Origin: DAOTVS01 sp034436375
GTDB taxonomy: Bacteria; Chloroflexota; Anaerolineae; SpSt-313
DNA: 17,884 nt
Assembly: GCA_034436375.1 (NCBI GenBank)
Contig: DAOTVS010000161.1
Span: 1-17,884 of the forward strand
Direction: 5' to 3'
In this document: positions 1-6,834 of the stretch, in pieces
How positions within the stretch are numbered: the first letter of the stretch is position 1
Layout: the number at the start of each line of letters is the position of its first letter
The notes under the pieces: generated by a model
What the model was told of the DNA's origin: nothing
The model's input: only the letters and a program-made list of their open reading frames with translations
The model's database searches: none
Translations under genes and position numbers: made by a program

Positions 1-532
1 GCTCCGGCTGTTCTGTGCCTGCGTGAAGCGTGATGTCGGAGGCTTCACGAATGCCAGAGCCTTTTCCCCCTACCAGACTGATGGTGACTGCACCGAGGGC
101 TCGGGCCGCCTGCAGGGCATTGACCACGTTGGCGGTGTCGCCCCGGCGCGAAATGGCCAACACCACATCGCCGCGCCGGATGCGGCCACGGATCTGCTCA
201 GCATAAATGTCCTCATAGGCCCAATCGTTCTGCCAGGCCACAATCTGGCGCGGTGAGCCCAGCACCTGCACCAGGCGAAACCCGGCCGCGGGGGGCCGTG
301 CTGAGCCACCTGCAACTTGAGCGCCGCCCAACCCCGAGCTCATGCCCTGGCTCAATTCGCGTACAAAGTGCTCGACGCTGGCGCTATCTTCGGGCGGGCA
401 GAGCACGAAAATCGTGCCACGCCGCCGGTGCACGTCGACCAAAGCGCTGGTGGCCTCGGCGATGGCCGCCTCGGAGATGCTGCGCAAGGCATCGTACACC
501 TGATCCTGGTACTGTCTGAGAAAGCCAAACAT
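1..532 (-). CDS. SIS-domain phosphosugar isomerase-like protein (GmhA-like), C-terminus beyond window
   Basis: Reading the minus strand from ATG 532 gives an open frame of 177 residues running off the window edge. It fits the sedoheptulose-7-phosphate isomerase (GmhA) type of SIS domain, the first step of ADP-heptose synthesis in the cytoplasm. Support: an EHFVREL segment (54-60) aligning with the QHFAEEL-type helix whose His and Glu bind metal/act in catalysis, NDWAYEDIYAEQI (102-114) aligning with the GmhA NDFGFNDIF segment, and GDVVLAIS (121-128) before the sugar-phosphate loop. Odd points: the usual GNGGS loop is CPPEDS (45-50) and the usual ISTSGNS loop is ISRRGDT (127-133). The C-terminal Gln/His metal ligands lie outside the window. 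The start is supported by GGAG 7 nt upstream; the SDR stop TAA lies just before it, so the two are coupled. Presence of a heptose operon supports a GmhA role, but the altered loops allow another phosphosugar or a non-catalytic role. Confidence 0.78.
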   Translation of the reverse strand, partial: MFGFLRQYQDQVYDALRSISEAAIAEATSALVDVHRRRGTIFVLCPPEDSASVEHFVRELSQGMSSGLGGAQVAGGSARPPAAGFRLVQVLGSPRQIVAWQNDWAYEDIYAEQIRGRIRRGDVVLAISRRGDTANVVNALQAARALGAVTISLVGGKGSGIREASDITLHAGTEQPE

Positions 533-542
533 ACATAGCTCC

Positions 543-1283
543 TTACGGCCACGAAGTCTCCAGGAGCGGCGTCATGATGGCCTCCTGGATCACCGAGTTG
601 TCGGGCCGGGTCACCATAAAGACGATCAGCTCAGCCACCTCGCGTGGGTCCTGCAGCTTGTCGGCATCGGGCATGGGAATATCGGTGCTGGCAAAGCGAT
701 CGAAAAAGTGGGTGCGCATGCCGCCCGGCACGACGATGCTGGCTTTGATGTTAAACGGTCGCCCCTCCACGCCCAGCCCCCGCGTAAAGCCGACGAGCCC
801 CCACTTGGAGGCGTGATAGGCCGCAGCCTGCCCCCAGGCCCGCTTGGCGGCAGTGGAGGCGACATTGACAATGTGGCCGCGCTGCTGACGCTTCATGATG
901 GGCAGCACGGCCTTGCTGAAAAGAAAGGGCCCGCGCAGGTTGATGGCGATCACCTGGTCCCACTGGGCAATGCTCATCTCATCGACCGATACCGTGTGAT
1001 CGATAGCGGCATTGTTCACCAGAATATCGATGCGGCCATAGTCGGCGGTGACGCGGTCAACGGCGGCCTGGATCTCCACCTCGTTGCGCACATCAACGGG
1101 CAGGGCCTTGGCCAGGGCGCCCTGAGCGCGGATTTCCGCCGCGACACGCGCGGCATTATTGCCATTGACATCGGTGCAAATGGCGAGTGCGCCAGCGGCA
1201 GCCAGCGCCCGGCTTGTCGCTTCACCCAACCCACTGCCTGCGCCAGTAACGATGGCGACCTGATCGGTGAGAGGCAGGTCCAT
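543..1283 (-). CDS. Classical short-chain dehydrogenase/reductase (SDR)
   Basis: A 246-residue classical SDR with a complete active site: nucleotide-binding TGAGSGLG at 13-20, Asp38 at the end of beta-2 (suggesting NAD(H) preference), NNAA at 90-93, Asn115, catalytic Ser143 and the Tyr156-x3-Lys160 pair. Length and motifs fit 3-oxoacyl-ACP reductase/sugar dehydrogenase-like enzymes rather than the extended SDRs (about 310 residues, TGGAGFIG) to which the heptose epimerase HldD belongs. Substrate unknown. AAGGAG precedes ATG 1283. It is followed at once by the gmhA-like gene, and preceded by about 150 bp without a gene after the GT2 stop, so SDR-gmhA may be a sub-operon with its own promoter. 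Its place in a glycan cluster suggests a nucleotide sugar, sugar or lipid carrier substrate, but that is inference. Confidence 0.9.
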   Translation of the reverse strand: MDLPLTDQVAIVTGAGSGLGEATSRALAAAGALAICTDVNGNNAARVAAEIRAQGALAKALPVDVRNEVEIQAAVDRVTADYGRIDILVNNAAIDHTVSVDEMSIAQWDQVIAINLRGPFLFSKAVLPIMKRQQRGHIVNVASTAAKRAWGQAAAYHASKWGLVGFTRGLGVEGRPFNIKASIVVPGGMRTHFFDRFASTDIPMPDADKLQDPREVAELIVFMVTRPDNSVIQEAIMTPLLETSWP

Positions 1284-1360
1284 GCATGGCTCCTTCTTGT
1301 AGAGAGTGTATTGGCGGGCGTCGGGGCCCCCGCCCGGCAGCCTTTGTCTTTAAGGTACAT

Positions 1361-1376
1361 AGCAGCATCTGTGCCA
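1361..1376 (-). promoter_or_regulatory. Candidate sigma-54-like -24/-12 element upstream of the SDR gene
   Basis: On the minus strand the sequence reads TGGCAC-AGATG-CTGCT, matching the RpoN consensus TGGCAC-N5-TTGCW at all but one position with the invariant GG/GC spacing. It lies 78 bp upstream of the SDR start codon in the correct orientation. An identical arrangement stands upstream of gmhB. Not proof: TGGCAC is frequent in GC-rich DNA, and no rpoN or enhancer-binding protein gene is in the window. Confidence 0.35.
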
Positions 1377-1431
1377 GGGGTCTGCGGGCGGTGGGGTATC
1401 CTTACATCTGGGGGGGAGACCGGTTCTGACC

Positions 1432-2256
1432 CTATGGCGCGTAGATCGGCGCGAGCCGGGGGAACATGTGGTCGGCTTTGACGTCGCGGTCGCTCGTCTC
1501 GCTGGGCAGCTCCAGGTGATAGGCTTCGGCGGGCAGGATGGCGCAGCCGCCATAGCGCCGCGCCAGGAGCAACTGGGCCAGCACCTCTTCCCCCGAGTGA
1601 TTGGGGGGCAGCTCCGTCCACCAACTAAAGCCCCCTACGCTGAGGAGCTTTTCGCGGTCATAGACGACGTTGGCCCCCACCCAAGCAACCTTGTAGCGCA
1701 CGGTGCGGCCATCGTGCGCATAGAGGCGACTCAGGTGCAGGGGGTTGGCACGCGTGTGCAGCCGATAACGCGGCCAGGGAATCGTCTCCCAGGTGTGTCG
1801 CTCTGGGCAGACGGGGCCTGTCCAGGGTTCAAAAGCATCCAGGTCGCCGGGTAACAGTTCGTGAGCGTATTTGAGCCCGCTGATGCCCGCACCAACAAAG
1901 CCACACTGCTCCTGCCGGATGACCTGTACCATGCGCTCGAGCATGGTGGGCCCCAGCAGGATATCGTCATCGAGAAAGTGCACCAGGGGCGCCTGCGCCT
2001 GCTCCAATAAGAACTGGCGCTGTTGCGCCATGCCACGACGGGGGTGATTGCTCAGAGTGCGCACCGGGTGGCCGGCCAACTCCAGCGCCCGGCACAGGGT
2101 GACGATCTCACCATCCTGCAGATAGGGCTGTTCCGGCGTCTGGTCGGAGATGATGACGGCATAGTCACGCCAGGTTTGCCCCAGCAGCCCGGTCAGGGTG
2201 ATAGCCAGAGCCGTTTTGCGGTTGCAGGTTGGGATCAGCACATCTACTGCCGGCAT
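1432..2256 (-). CDS. Family 2 glycosyltransferase (GT-A fold)
   Basis: A 274-residue GT2-type glycosyltransferase. The N-terminus MPAVDVLIPTCNR is the classic first strand of the GT-A nucleotide-sugar domain, with SDQT (38-41) near the base-binding site, the metal-binding DDD (DXD equivalent) at 96-98 in LVHFLDDDILLG, a WVGANVVYDR segment at 192-201 and an acceptor-side Glu pair (223-224). It would transfer a sugar from a nucleotide donor, at the cytoplasmic face, to a growing glycan; donor and acceptor are not predictable. The reading frame is open for 47 codons further upstream, but that part runs through the hairpin and into the preceding GT4 gene and has no family similarity, so ATG 2256 is chosen. 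Only a weak ribosome site (GTGGAAG) precedes it. It is separated from the upstream GT4 gene by 49 bp that contain the 16-bp hairpin. Confidence 0.88.
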   Translation of the reverse strand: MPAVDVLIPTCNRKTALAITLTGLLGQTWRDYAVIISDQTPEQPYLQDGEIVTLCRALELAGHPVRTLSNHPRRGMAQQRQFLLEQAQAPLVHFLDDDILLGPTMLERMVQVIRQEQCGFVGAGISGLKYAHELLPGDLDAFEPWTGPVCPERHTWETIPWPRYRLHTRANPLHLSRLYAHDGRTVRYKVAWVGANVVYDREKLLSVGGFSWWTELPPNHSGEEVLAQLLLARRYGGCAILPAEAYHLELPSETSDRDVKADHMFPRLAPIYAP

Positions 2257-2270
2257 AATACTTCCACCCA

Positions 2271-2305
2271 GACACCTGACAGGTTTGCGAAACCTGTCAG
2301 GTGTC
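2271..2305. repeat. Perfect 16-bp inverted repeat (hairpin) at the end of the GT4 gene
   Basis: Arms GACACCTGACAGGTTT (2271-2286) and AAACCTGTCAGGTGTC (2290-2305) are exact reverse complements around a 3-nt GCG loop. The arm at 2305 abuts the GT4 stop codon TGA (2308-2306). No T-tract follows on the minus strand, so it is not a standard intrinsic terminator; it may be a processing or mRNA-stabilising hairpin, a partial attenuator before the GT2 gene, or one copy of a dispersed palindromic repeat. Confidence 0.9.
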
Positions 2306-3631
2306 TCACAGGCTATCGCTGCGCGGGCTGGGCAGGCGGATGGCTGAGAGGGGCAGAGCCACGGCCGCGACCGCTTTGCCCGCTTCGGCGCCCCCAATCA
2401 GCGTCTCGTACAGCGCAGCGGTGCGCTCTACAACCCGCGCCCAGGTAAACTCTCGCTCTACTCGCCGGCGTCCCGCGCGGCCCATACGGTGCCGCAGTTC
2501 GTCATTGCTCAACAACTGTTGCAGCGTGTTGCGCAGGGCAATCGGGTCCCGCGGGGGCACCAGGAGCCCGGTCACCCCCTCTTCCACCGTGTAGGTAATG
2601 CCCCCCACTGCCGAGCCGATAAAGGCGCGCCCGCAGGCCTGCGCTTCCAGCGGGGTAAGCCCAAAGGGCTCGTACCAGGGAATGCTGACCATAACGTCGG
2701 CGGCGCCATAGTAGAGGGCCAGCTCATCGGGCTGACGCTTGCCTACGAACCAGACTTTGTCGCTCACACCCAGCGTTTCCGCCAGGCGCCGCAGACGCAG
2801 GAGCTCGGGGCTCGAATCTTGCGCCGGGTCGCGCTGTTCCCCGCCGACGATCAGCAGACGCATCGGCCGCGCACTGGCGCAGCACGCCAGCCCAGAAAAG
2901 CCCTCAATGAGGGTATCGACCCCTTTGCGCGGCACCAGGCGCCCCACATAGCCCACGATAAACTCGTGTTGCGAGAGCCCCAACCGCGCCCGGGCGGTGC
3001 GCTGCGGCACCGGGTGAAAGCGGTCGACATTCACCCCCGAGGGAACGACGCACACGTTGCGCACGTCGGCGGTATAATACCGGCGCAGATCATCCACCTC
3101 GGCCGGGCATTGGGCAATCAGGCAATCCACCTCGCGGATGATGCGGCGCTCCACCGCCCGCCGCTCGGCAGGGCTGGTATCGGCTTTGCCCTGCTCCAGG
3201 CGCTTGATGGCGCCCAGGGCATGGAAGATGTGCACCACGGGCAGCCCCAAAAGGGCCTTGAGCTCACAGGCGACCCATCCACTCATCCAAAAGTTGGAGT
3301 GGATCAGGTCATAGGGCCGGCGCTGGCGCCGCATATAGGCGGCGATGCCCGCCAGGAAATCTGGCATGAGCGGCCAGAGCTCATCCTTCTTGATGAACTG
3401 GGCCGGCCCAGCGGCAATGTGAACGACCTGCACCCGCGGCGCCAGACGTACCACCTCCCCCGGGCGCGGGCTATCGCGCCGGCAAAAGACATCGACCTGA
3501 TAGCCGAGCTGAGCCAGACCGGTGCTCAGCTCATAAACATAAACGTTCTGACCGCCGGCATCCTCGCCGCCCAACAGAGCGAGCGGATTGGCATGTTCAC
3601 TGATCATAGCGATGCGGCCGAGAGCTCTCAT
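2306..3631 (-). CDS. Family 4 glycosyltransferase (sucrose-phosphate synthase/MshA-like GT-B)
   Basis: A 441-residue GT-B enzyme of family GT4. The N-terminal domain carries GGEDAGGQNVYVYEL (21-35), the glycine-rich acceptor-domain signature shared with MshA and sucrose(-phosphate) synthase-like enzymes. The C-terminal donor domain has GYVGRLVPRKGVDTL (227-241), where Arg231 and Lys236 occupy the phosphate-binding positions, and a full EX7E motif, EPFGLTPLE (321-329). It is a retaining transferase using a nucleotide sugar (UDP- or GDP-type usual). About 25 C-terminal residues after the last helix are low complexity. The start ATG 3631 overlaps the preceding stop as ATGA, which decides against an upstream in-frame extension of 26 codons. 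It is the last gene of the tightly overlapped part of the operon; the 16-bp hairpin follows its stop. Confidence 0.93.
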   Translation of the reverse strand: MRALGRIAMISEHANPLALLGGEDAGGQNVYVYELSTGLAQLGYQVDVFCRRDSPRPGEVVRLAPRVQVVHIAAGPAQFIKKDELWPLMPDFLAGIAAYMRRQRRPYDLIHSNFWMSGWVACELKALLGLPVVHIFHALGAIKRLEQGKADTSPAERRAVERRIIREVDCLIAQCPAEVDDLRRYYTADVRNVCVVPSGVNVDRFHPVPQRTARARLGLSQHEFIVGYVGRLVPRKGVDTLIEGFSGLACCASARPMRLLIVGGEQRDPAQDSSPELLRLRRLAETLGVSDKVWFVGKRQPDELALYYGAADVMVSIPWYEPFGLTPLEAQACGRAFIGSAVGGITYTVEEGVTGLLVPPRDPIALRNTLQQLLSNDELRHRMGRAGRRRVEREFTWARVVERTAALYETLIGGAEAGKAVAAVALPLSAIRLPSPRSDSL

Positions 3632-4626
3632 GGCAAAGCCTCGCGCGCCTTGGCGGCTGTGAAGAGCGGGCGCGGGGCGCCCGCCACCTGGCGCAGCACC
3701 TGGTCCCAATCGCGCACAAAGCGCTGCAGGTTGTAGCGCTCGCGGGCTACCTGCTGGCCGCGCCGCCCAATCTCAGCAGCCAGCTTGGGATCTCGCAGGA
3801 GAATGTGCATCTTGTCCACAAGTTCCTCCAGGTTGCTGGAGATAAAGCCAGTGACGCCATCCTGGATCACCCGCGGATGCTCGGTGACCGCAAAACAGAG
3901 CACCGGCAGCCCCACCATCATGGCTTCCAACATGGCCAGGCCAAGGCTTGTATAGCGAATTGGGTGCCAGTAGAAACGGTAACGCGCCTCTATGGCGTGC
4001 AGGTTGACGAAAGGAATATCGCCCAGCCCCCCCAGTTCCTCGGTCCCCATACCGATCAACTCGAGCGGCACACGCCGGCGGACGTCCAATACCAGGTCCA
4101 GCCCCGTGATGCGGGGGCGCTTTTGCATGCCATTGGCCACCACCACGCCGCATTCGAGTTCGCCCGTATACTGCACATCGGCGGGCACACTCACCCCGTG
4201 CTCCACCACCGCTGTCGGCGTGCGGCCCGTGTCCCACATCAACCGGTTGTAGTGGGTCACATGAACCAGGAGCACGTCCGGATCGTTGACCGGGTGCTCG
4301 GTCGCGACGGCATGCGGCCGCGGCACATTGTGCTCCAGGTAGACACGGGGCAGGCGCTGCTGGTCTGGGCTCAGGATCTCGTACTGATCCTCGGTATAGT
4401 TCTGCAGACTCTGGTAGAGCACCAGGTCGAGGGGCAGATGGCGCACCTCCTCGACCGGCACTTCGTGTACCCACTCCGGCCAGTGAAAGGTCGCCCCTTT
4501 TCCCCCATAGCCAACCGGCCGCCCCTCTCGGACGGGCAGGTACCAATTGTGCGGCACCTGGCACAGGTTATTGAGATAGGTCCCGTGTATGTGCCAGGTG
4601 AGGATATTGAGCCGTTCGTCAGCCAT
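3628..4626 (-). CDS. Short GT4-like glycosyltransferase with incomplete EX7E motif
   Basis: A 332-residue GT-B-like glycosyltransferase. The N-terminus, MADERLNILTWHIHGTYLNN, and the DLVLYQS segment (67-73) form a shortened acceptor domain; RVYLEHNVPRPH (94-105) and a VVEHGVSVP segment (140-148) resemble GT4 domain borders. The donor domain contains RYTSLGLAMLEAMMVGLPVL (224-243): the second Glu of the EX7E motif is present (Glu234), but the first is Thr226. The usual R/K phosphate-binding segment is replaced by VVANGMQKRPRITGLDLVL (162-180). Such divergence occurs in several GT4 subfamilies, so activity cannot be excluded. The start ATG 4626 has GGAG nearby (GGAGAGAAC) and overlaps the upstream stop by 8 bp. 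Its partner specificity is unknown; its position between two GT4 genes implies addition of one residue of the same glycan. Confidence 0.87.
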   Translation of the reverse strand: MADERLNILTWHIHGTYLNNLCQVPHNWYLPVREGRPVGYGGKGATFHWPEWVHEVPVEEVRHLPLDLVLYQSLQNYTEDQYEILSPDQQRLPRVYLEHNVPRPHAVATEHPVNDPDVLLVHVTHYNRLMWDTGRTPTAVVEHGVSVPADVQYTGELECGVVVANGMQKRPRITGLDLVLDVRRRVPLELIGMGTEELGGLGDIPFVNLHAIEARYRFYWHPIRYTSLGLAMLEAMMVGLPVLCFAVTEHPRVIQDGVTGFISSNLEELVDKMHILLRDPKLAAEIGRRGQQVARERYNLQRFVRDWDQVLRQVAGAPRPLFTAAKAREALP

Positions 4627-5830
4627 GTTCTCTCCGATTGCTGATAGCTTGGTAGATCTCCAGATGCCGTTCGGCGATAGTCTCCCAACTATAGGCCGCA
4701 GCCGCAGCCTGGGCGCGCTCGCCCAGTTCCCGGCGAGCATCCGGGTCGGCCAGCAGTTTGGCCAACGCATCGGCCAGAGCTTCAGGGCTGCGGCTGGGCA
4801 CGAGCCGGCAGGCGCGATCCAATTCGGGCGGCGATACGGCGGGGCGTGTGGCCACAACGGGCAGTCCATGGGACCACATGGCCAGCAGCGAGCCGCTCTT
4901 GAGGGTGACCCCATCGTTAAAGGGCAACACGCCCACATCGGCGCCGCTGAGGTGCTGCGAGATGATGCTGTCGGGCTGATAGCCGGTCAAACGGACAGCG
5001 TTATCCAGGCCCAGCTCACCGATCAGCCGCTGCAGCTTTTGTTGGTATTGGAGCGCCTGGTTGTCATGCAGGGCCAGGCTATGAATGCCCCCGTTCAGCA
5101 ACAGGCGGGCTTGCGGATAAGCGGCCAGTACGCGCTCAAAAGCTCGCAGCAGCGTCTCGATTCCCTTTACCGGGTGCACAAAACCAAAATACGAGATGAT
5201 CGGCGTATCGTGTGGCCAGCCAAAGCGTGCGCGCAGGGCCGCCCGAGCCATCTCGCGGTTAGTGGCGAGCAGGGGGATATTGGGCCCAATGGGCACCTGG
5301 GCGACCCGTCCACTGAGCTGCGGCAGCCTGGACACGAGCGTGCGCAAAGCGCCATCGTGGGTGACAATGATCTTGTTTGCCCCGACCAGGAGGCCAAAAT
5401 CCTCGCGATCCCACATCCCATGCTTTTCGCCCCAAGGCCCCAGGCTCTTCCACAGGGGCCCCTTCCATTCCCACCACCCATACTCGTGCAAGGTCACGAC
5501 GATGGGGCCGCGCCAACCGGCGGCGCGCAGCGCTTGCGGCAGCCAGAACACGGCGCGCCGGAAGTCAAAGCTGCCGGCCGCATGCTGGATGTGCAGGATA
5601 TCGGGATTCAGGCGCCGAATCGCGCCCGGCAGAGAGAGGAGCATCCCCGGCCCCCAGCCCACTGTGCCGCCCATCACCTCGCCACGCTGGTGGTGCTCTG
5701 CGGCAGCCTGCGTGGTCATGACACTGCACTGAACGCCACGGAACCGGAGCGCATCCATCAGGTGGGCCGTATAGTGCGAAACCCCACAGCGGTCGGGGCG
5801 GAATGAGCCGGGTAGGAAAGCAACTCTCAT
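4619..5830 (-). CDS. Family 4 glycosyltransferase
   Basis: A 403-residue GT-B glycosyltransferase. The N-terminal acceptor domain begins MRVAFLPGSFRPDRCGVSHY with the small-residue loop (CGVSHYT, 15-21) typical of GT4; DILHIQH (77-83) and VVTLHEYG (111-118) are domain strands. The donor domain starts near 209 with IISYFGFVHPVKGIETLL (211-228), with Lys222 at the phosphate-binding position, and VLPFNDGVTLKSGSLLAMWSHG (301-322) replaces the canonical EX7E region, having no clear Glu pair. ATG 5830 overlaps the last GT9 stop as ATGA, fixing the start. It is probably a nucleotide-sugar-dependent retaining transferase acting on a cytoplasmic lipid-linked or core oligosaccharide intermediate. Donor sugar not predictable. 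Confidence 0.9.
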   Translation of the reverse strand: MRVAFLPGSFRPDRCGVSHYTAHLMDALRFRGVQCSVMTTQAAAEHHQRGEVMGGTVGWGPGMLLSLPGAIRRLNPDILHIQHAAGSFDFRRAVFWLPQALRAAGWRGPIVVTLHEYGWWEWKGPLWKSLGPWGEKHGMWDREDFGLLVGANKIIVTHDGALRTLVSRLPQLSGRVAQVPIGPNIPLLATNREMARAALRARFGWPHDTPIISYFGFVHPVKGIETLLRAFERVLAAYPQARLLLNGGIHSLALHDNQALQYQQKLQRLIGELGLDNAVRLTGYQPDSIISQHLSGADVGVLPFNDGVTLKSGSLLAMWSHGLPVVATRPAVSPPELDRACRLVPSRSPEALADALAKLLADPDARRELGERAQAAAAAYSWETIAERHLEIYQAISNRREHG

Positions 5831-6834
5831 GCCGGGCGCTGCCTCGATCGAGCCCAGTGGAGCGCTGCGCTTACCGTGGGCCAGACCTGTGCCAGGGTCA
5901 AGTGCTGCAGGTTATGGTCGGGGCTGATGACGGTGCGGTGGCGCCGCGTGTCCAGGGGCGCCCAGCGCGCCGGCTCGGTAGGGCCGAAAAGCACGACAGA
6001 AGGCACGGCGCGCGCCCACGCAATGTGCGACGGCCCCGAATCGTTGGTGACCAGCAGGTCCACCCGCTCCAGCAGGGCCGCCAGAGAGCCAAGGCTCGTC
6101 TTGCCTGCCAGATCGAGAACCGGGGCGCGGCATGCACGGCGCACCAGAGTATTGATGCCGGCATCATCGGGGCCACCGGTGAGCACGATCTGGCACCCCT
6201 GCTGATCCCAGAGTTGGTCAGCGAGGGCCGCAAAGCGTTCTGGCGGCCAGCGGCGGGCTGCGCTGCGCGAGCCGGCATGCAGCGCCACGATGGGGCGCGA
6301 GCGGTCGAGGGGTGACAACATCTCCTCTGCTTCAGTGGCTTCGGCCGCCAGTATCGGCAGCTCGGGCCGGGGCAGCCCCGTAGCCCCCACATGGGCCACC
6401 AGGGCAAGCCATTTGCGCGCCTCATGCACCCGATCGCCCGGGTAGACGATGGGGTGCGAGAGGGGGCTTTTGCTGCCCGGCGGCGTATAGCCCAGGCTGA
6501 CCTGTGCACCCAGGCCGGCCACAAAGTCGTTGCTTTCCGGGCCACTGCCATGCATCTGGATAGCCAGGTCAAAGCCCATCTTGCCGGCCTTGGCCAGGAA
6601 AGCCTCGGTCGCCGCCGGCTCATAGGGTACTTCGGAGATGCCCTGGCACCCGGGAAAGGGCAGAAAGCGATCAATATAGCGATAGCGAGCCAGAAAAGGC
6701 TCAATCCAGGGCAGGCCGATGTAGGTGAGCTCGGCGCGCGGGAAACGGGTCTTGAGGGCGCGCAGGGCCGGTTCGGCACAGATGAAATCGCCCACGTAGA
6801 GCGCCCGTAGAACGGCGATACGTTTGATGATCAT
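5827..6834 (-). CDS. GT9 heptosyltransferase-family glycosyltransferase (fourth in operon order)
   Basis: A 335-residue ADP-heptose:LPS heptosyltransferase-family (GT9) protein. N-terminal IAVLRALYVGDFICAEPALRAL (6-27) is the GT9 acceptor-domain signature with Gly15-Asp16; HAGSR (186-190) marks the start of the donor domain; NDSGPSH (264-270) and FGPTEPARW (283-291) are the ADP-heptose binding motifs in near-consensus form. Of the four GT9 copies here it has the most canonical donor loop, but it lacks the C-terminal cysteine cluster of two of its paralogues. The start ATG 6834 is fixed by an ATGA overlap with the preceding stop and a GGAGG 6 nt upstream; an in-frame opening further upstream lies inside the previous gene. 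Together with hldE and gmhB it indicates transfer of an ADP-activated heptose. Confidence 0.93.
   Translation of the reverse strand: MIIKRIAVLRALYVGDFICAEPALRALKTRFPRAELTYIGLPWIEPFLARYRYIDRFLPFPGCQGISEVPYEPAATEAFLAKAGKMGFDLAIQMHGSGPESNDFVAGLGAQVSLGYTPPGSKSPLSHPIVYPGDRVHEARKWLALVAHVGATGLPRPELPILAAEATEAEEMLSPLDRSRPIVALHAGSRSAARRWPPERFAALADQLWDQQGCQIVLTGGPDDAGINTLVRRACRAPVLDLAGKTSLGSLAALLERVDLLVTNDSGPSHIAWARAVPSVVLFGPTEPARWAPLDTRRHRTVISPDHNLQHLTLAQVWPTVSAALHWARSRQRPA

Noticed and set aside
543..1283. SDR gene as the missing ADP-heptose epimerase HldD
   Set aside because: It is a 246-residue classical SDR with TGAGSGLG and YHASK; HldD is an extended SDR of about 310 residues with a TGGAGFIG-type motif.
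1310..1345. GC-rich stem (CGGGCG/CGCCCG) upstream of the SDR gene as a terminator or attenuator
   Set aside because: Short arms, a large loop, no T-run, and such matches are expected in GC-rich DNA.
2271..2305. Intrinsic terminator
   Set aside because: No T-tract follows on the minus strand, and the downstream GT2, SDR and gmhA-like genes appear to belong to the same cluster.
2257..2397. N-terminal extension of the GT2 protein by 47 residues
   Set aside because: It would run through the perfect hairpin and into the preceding coding region, has no similarity to the GT-A fold, and the family N-terminus starts at ATG 2256.
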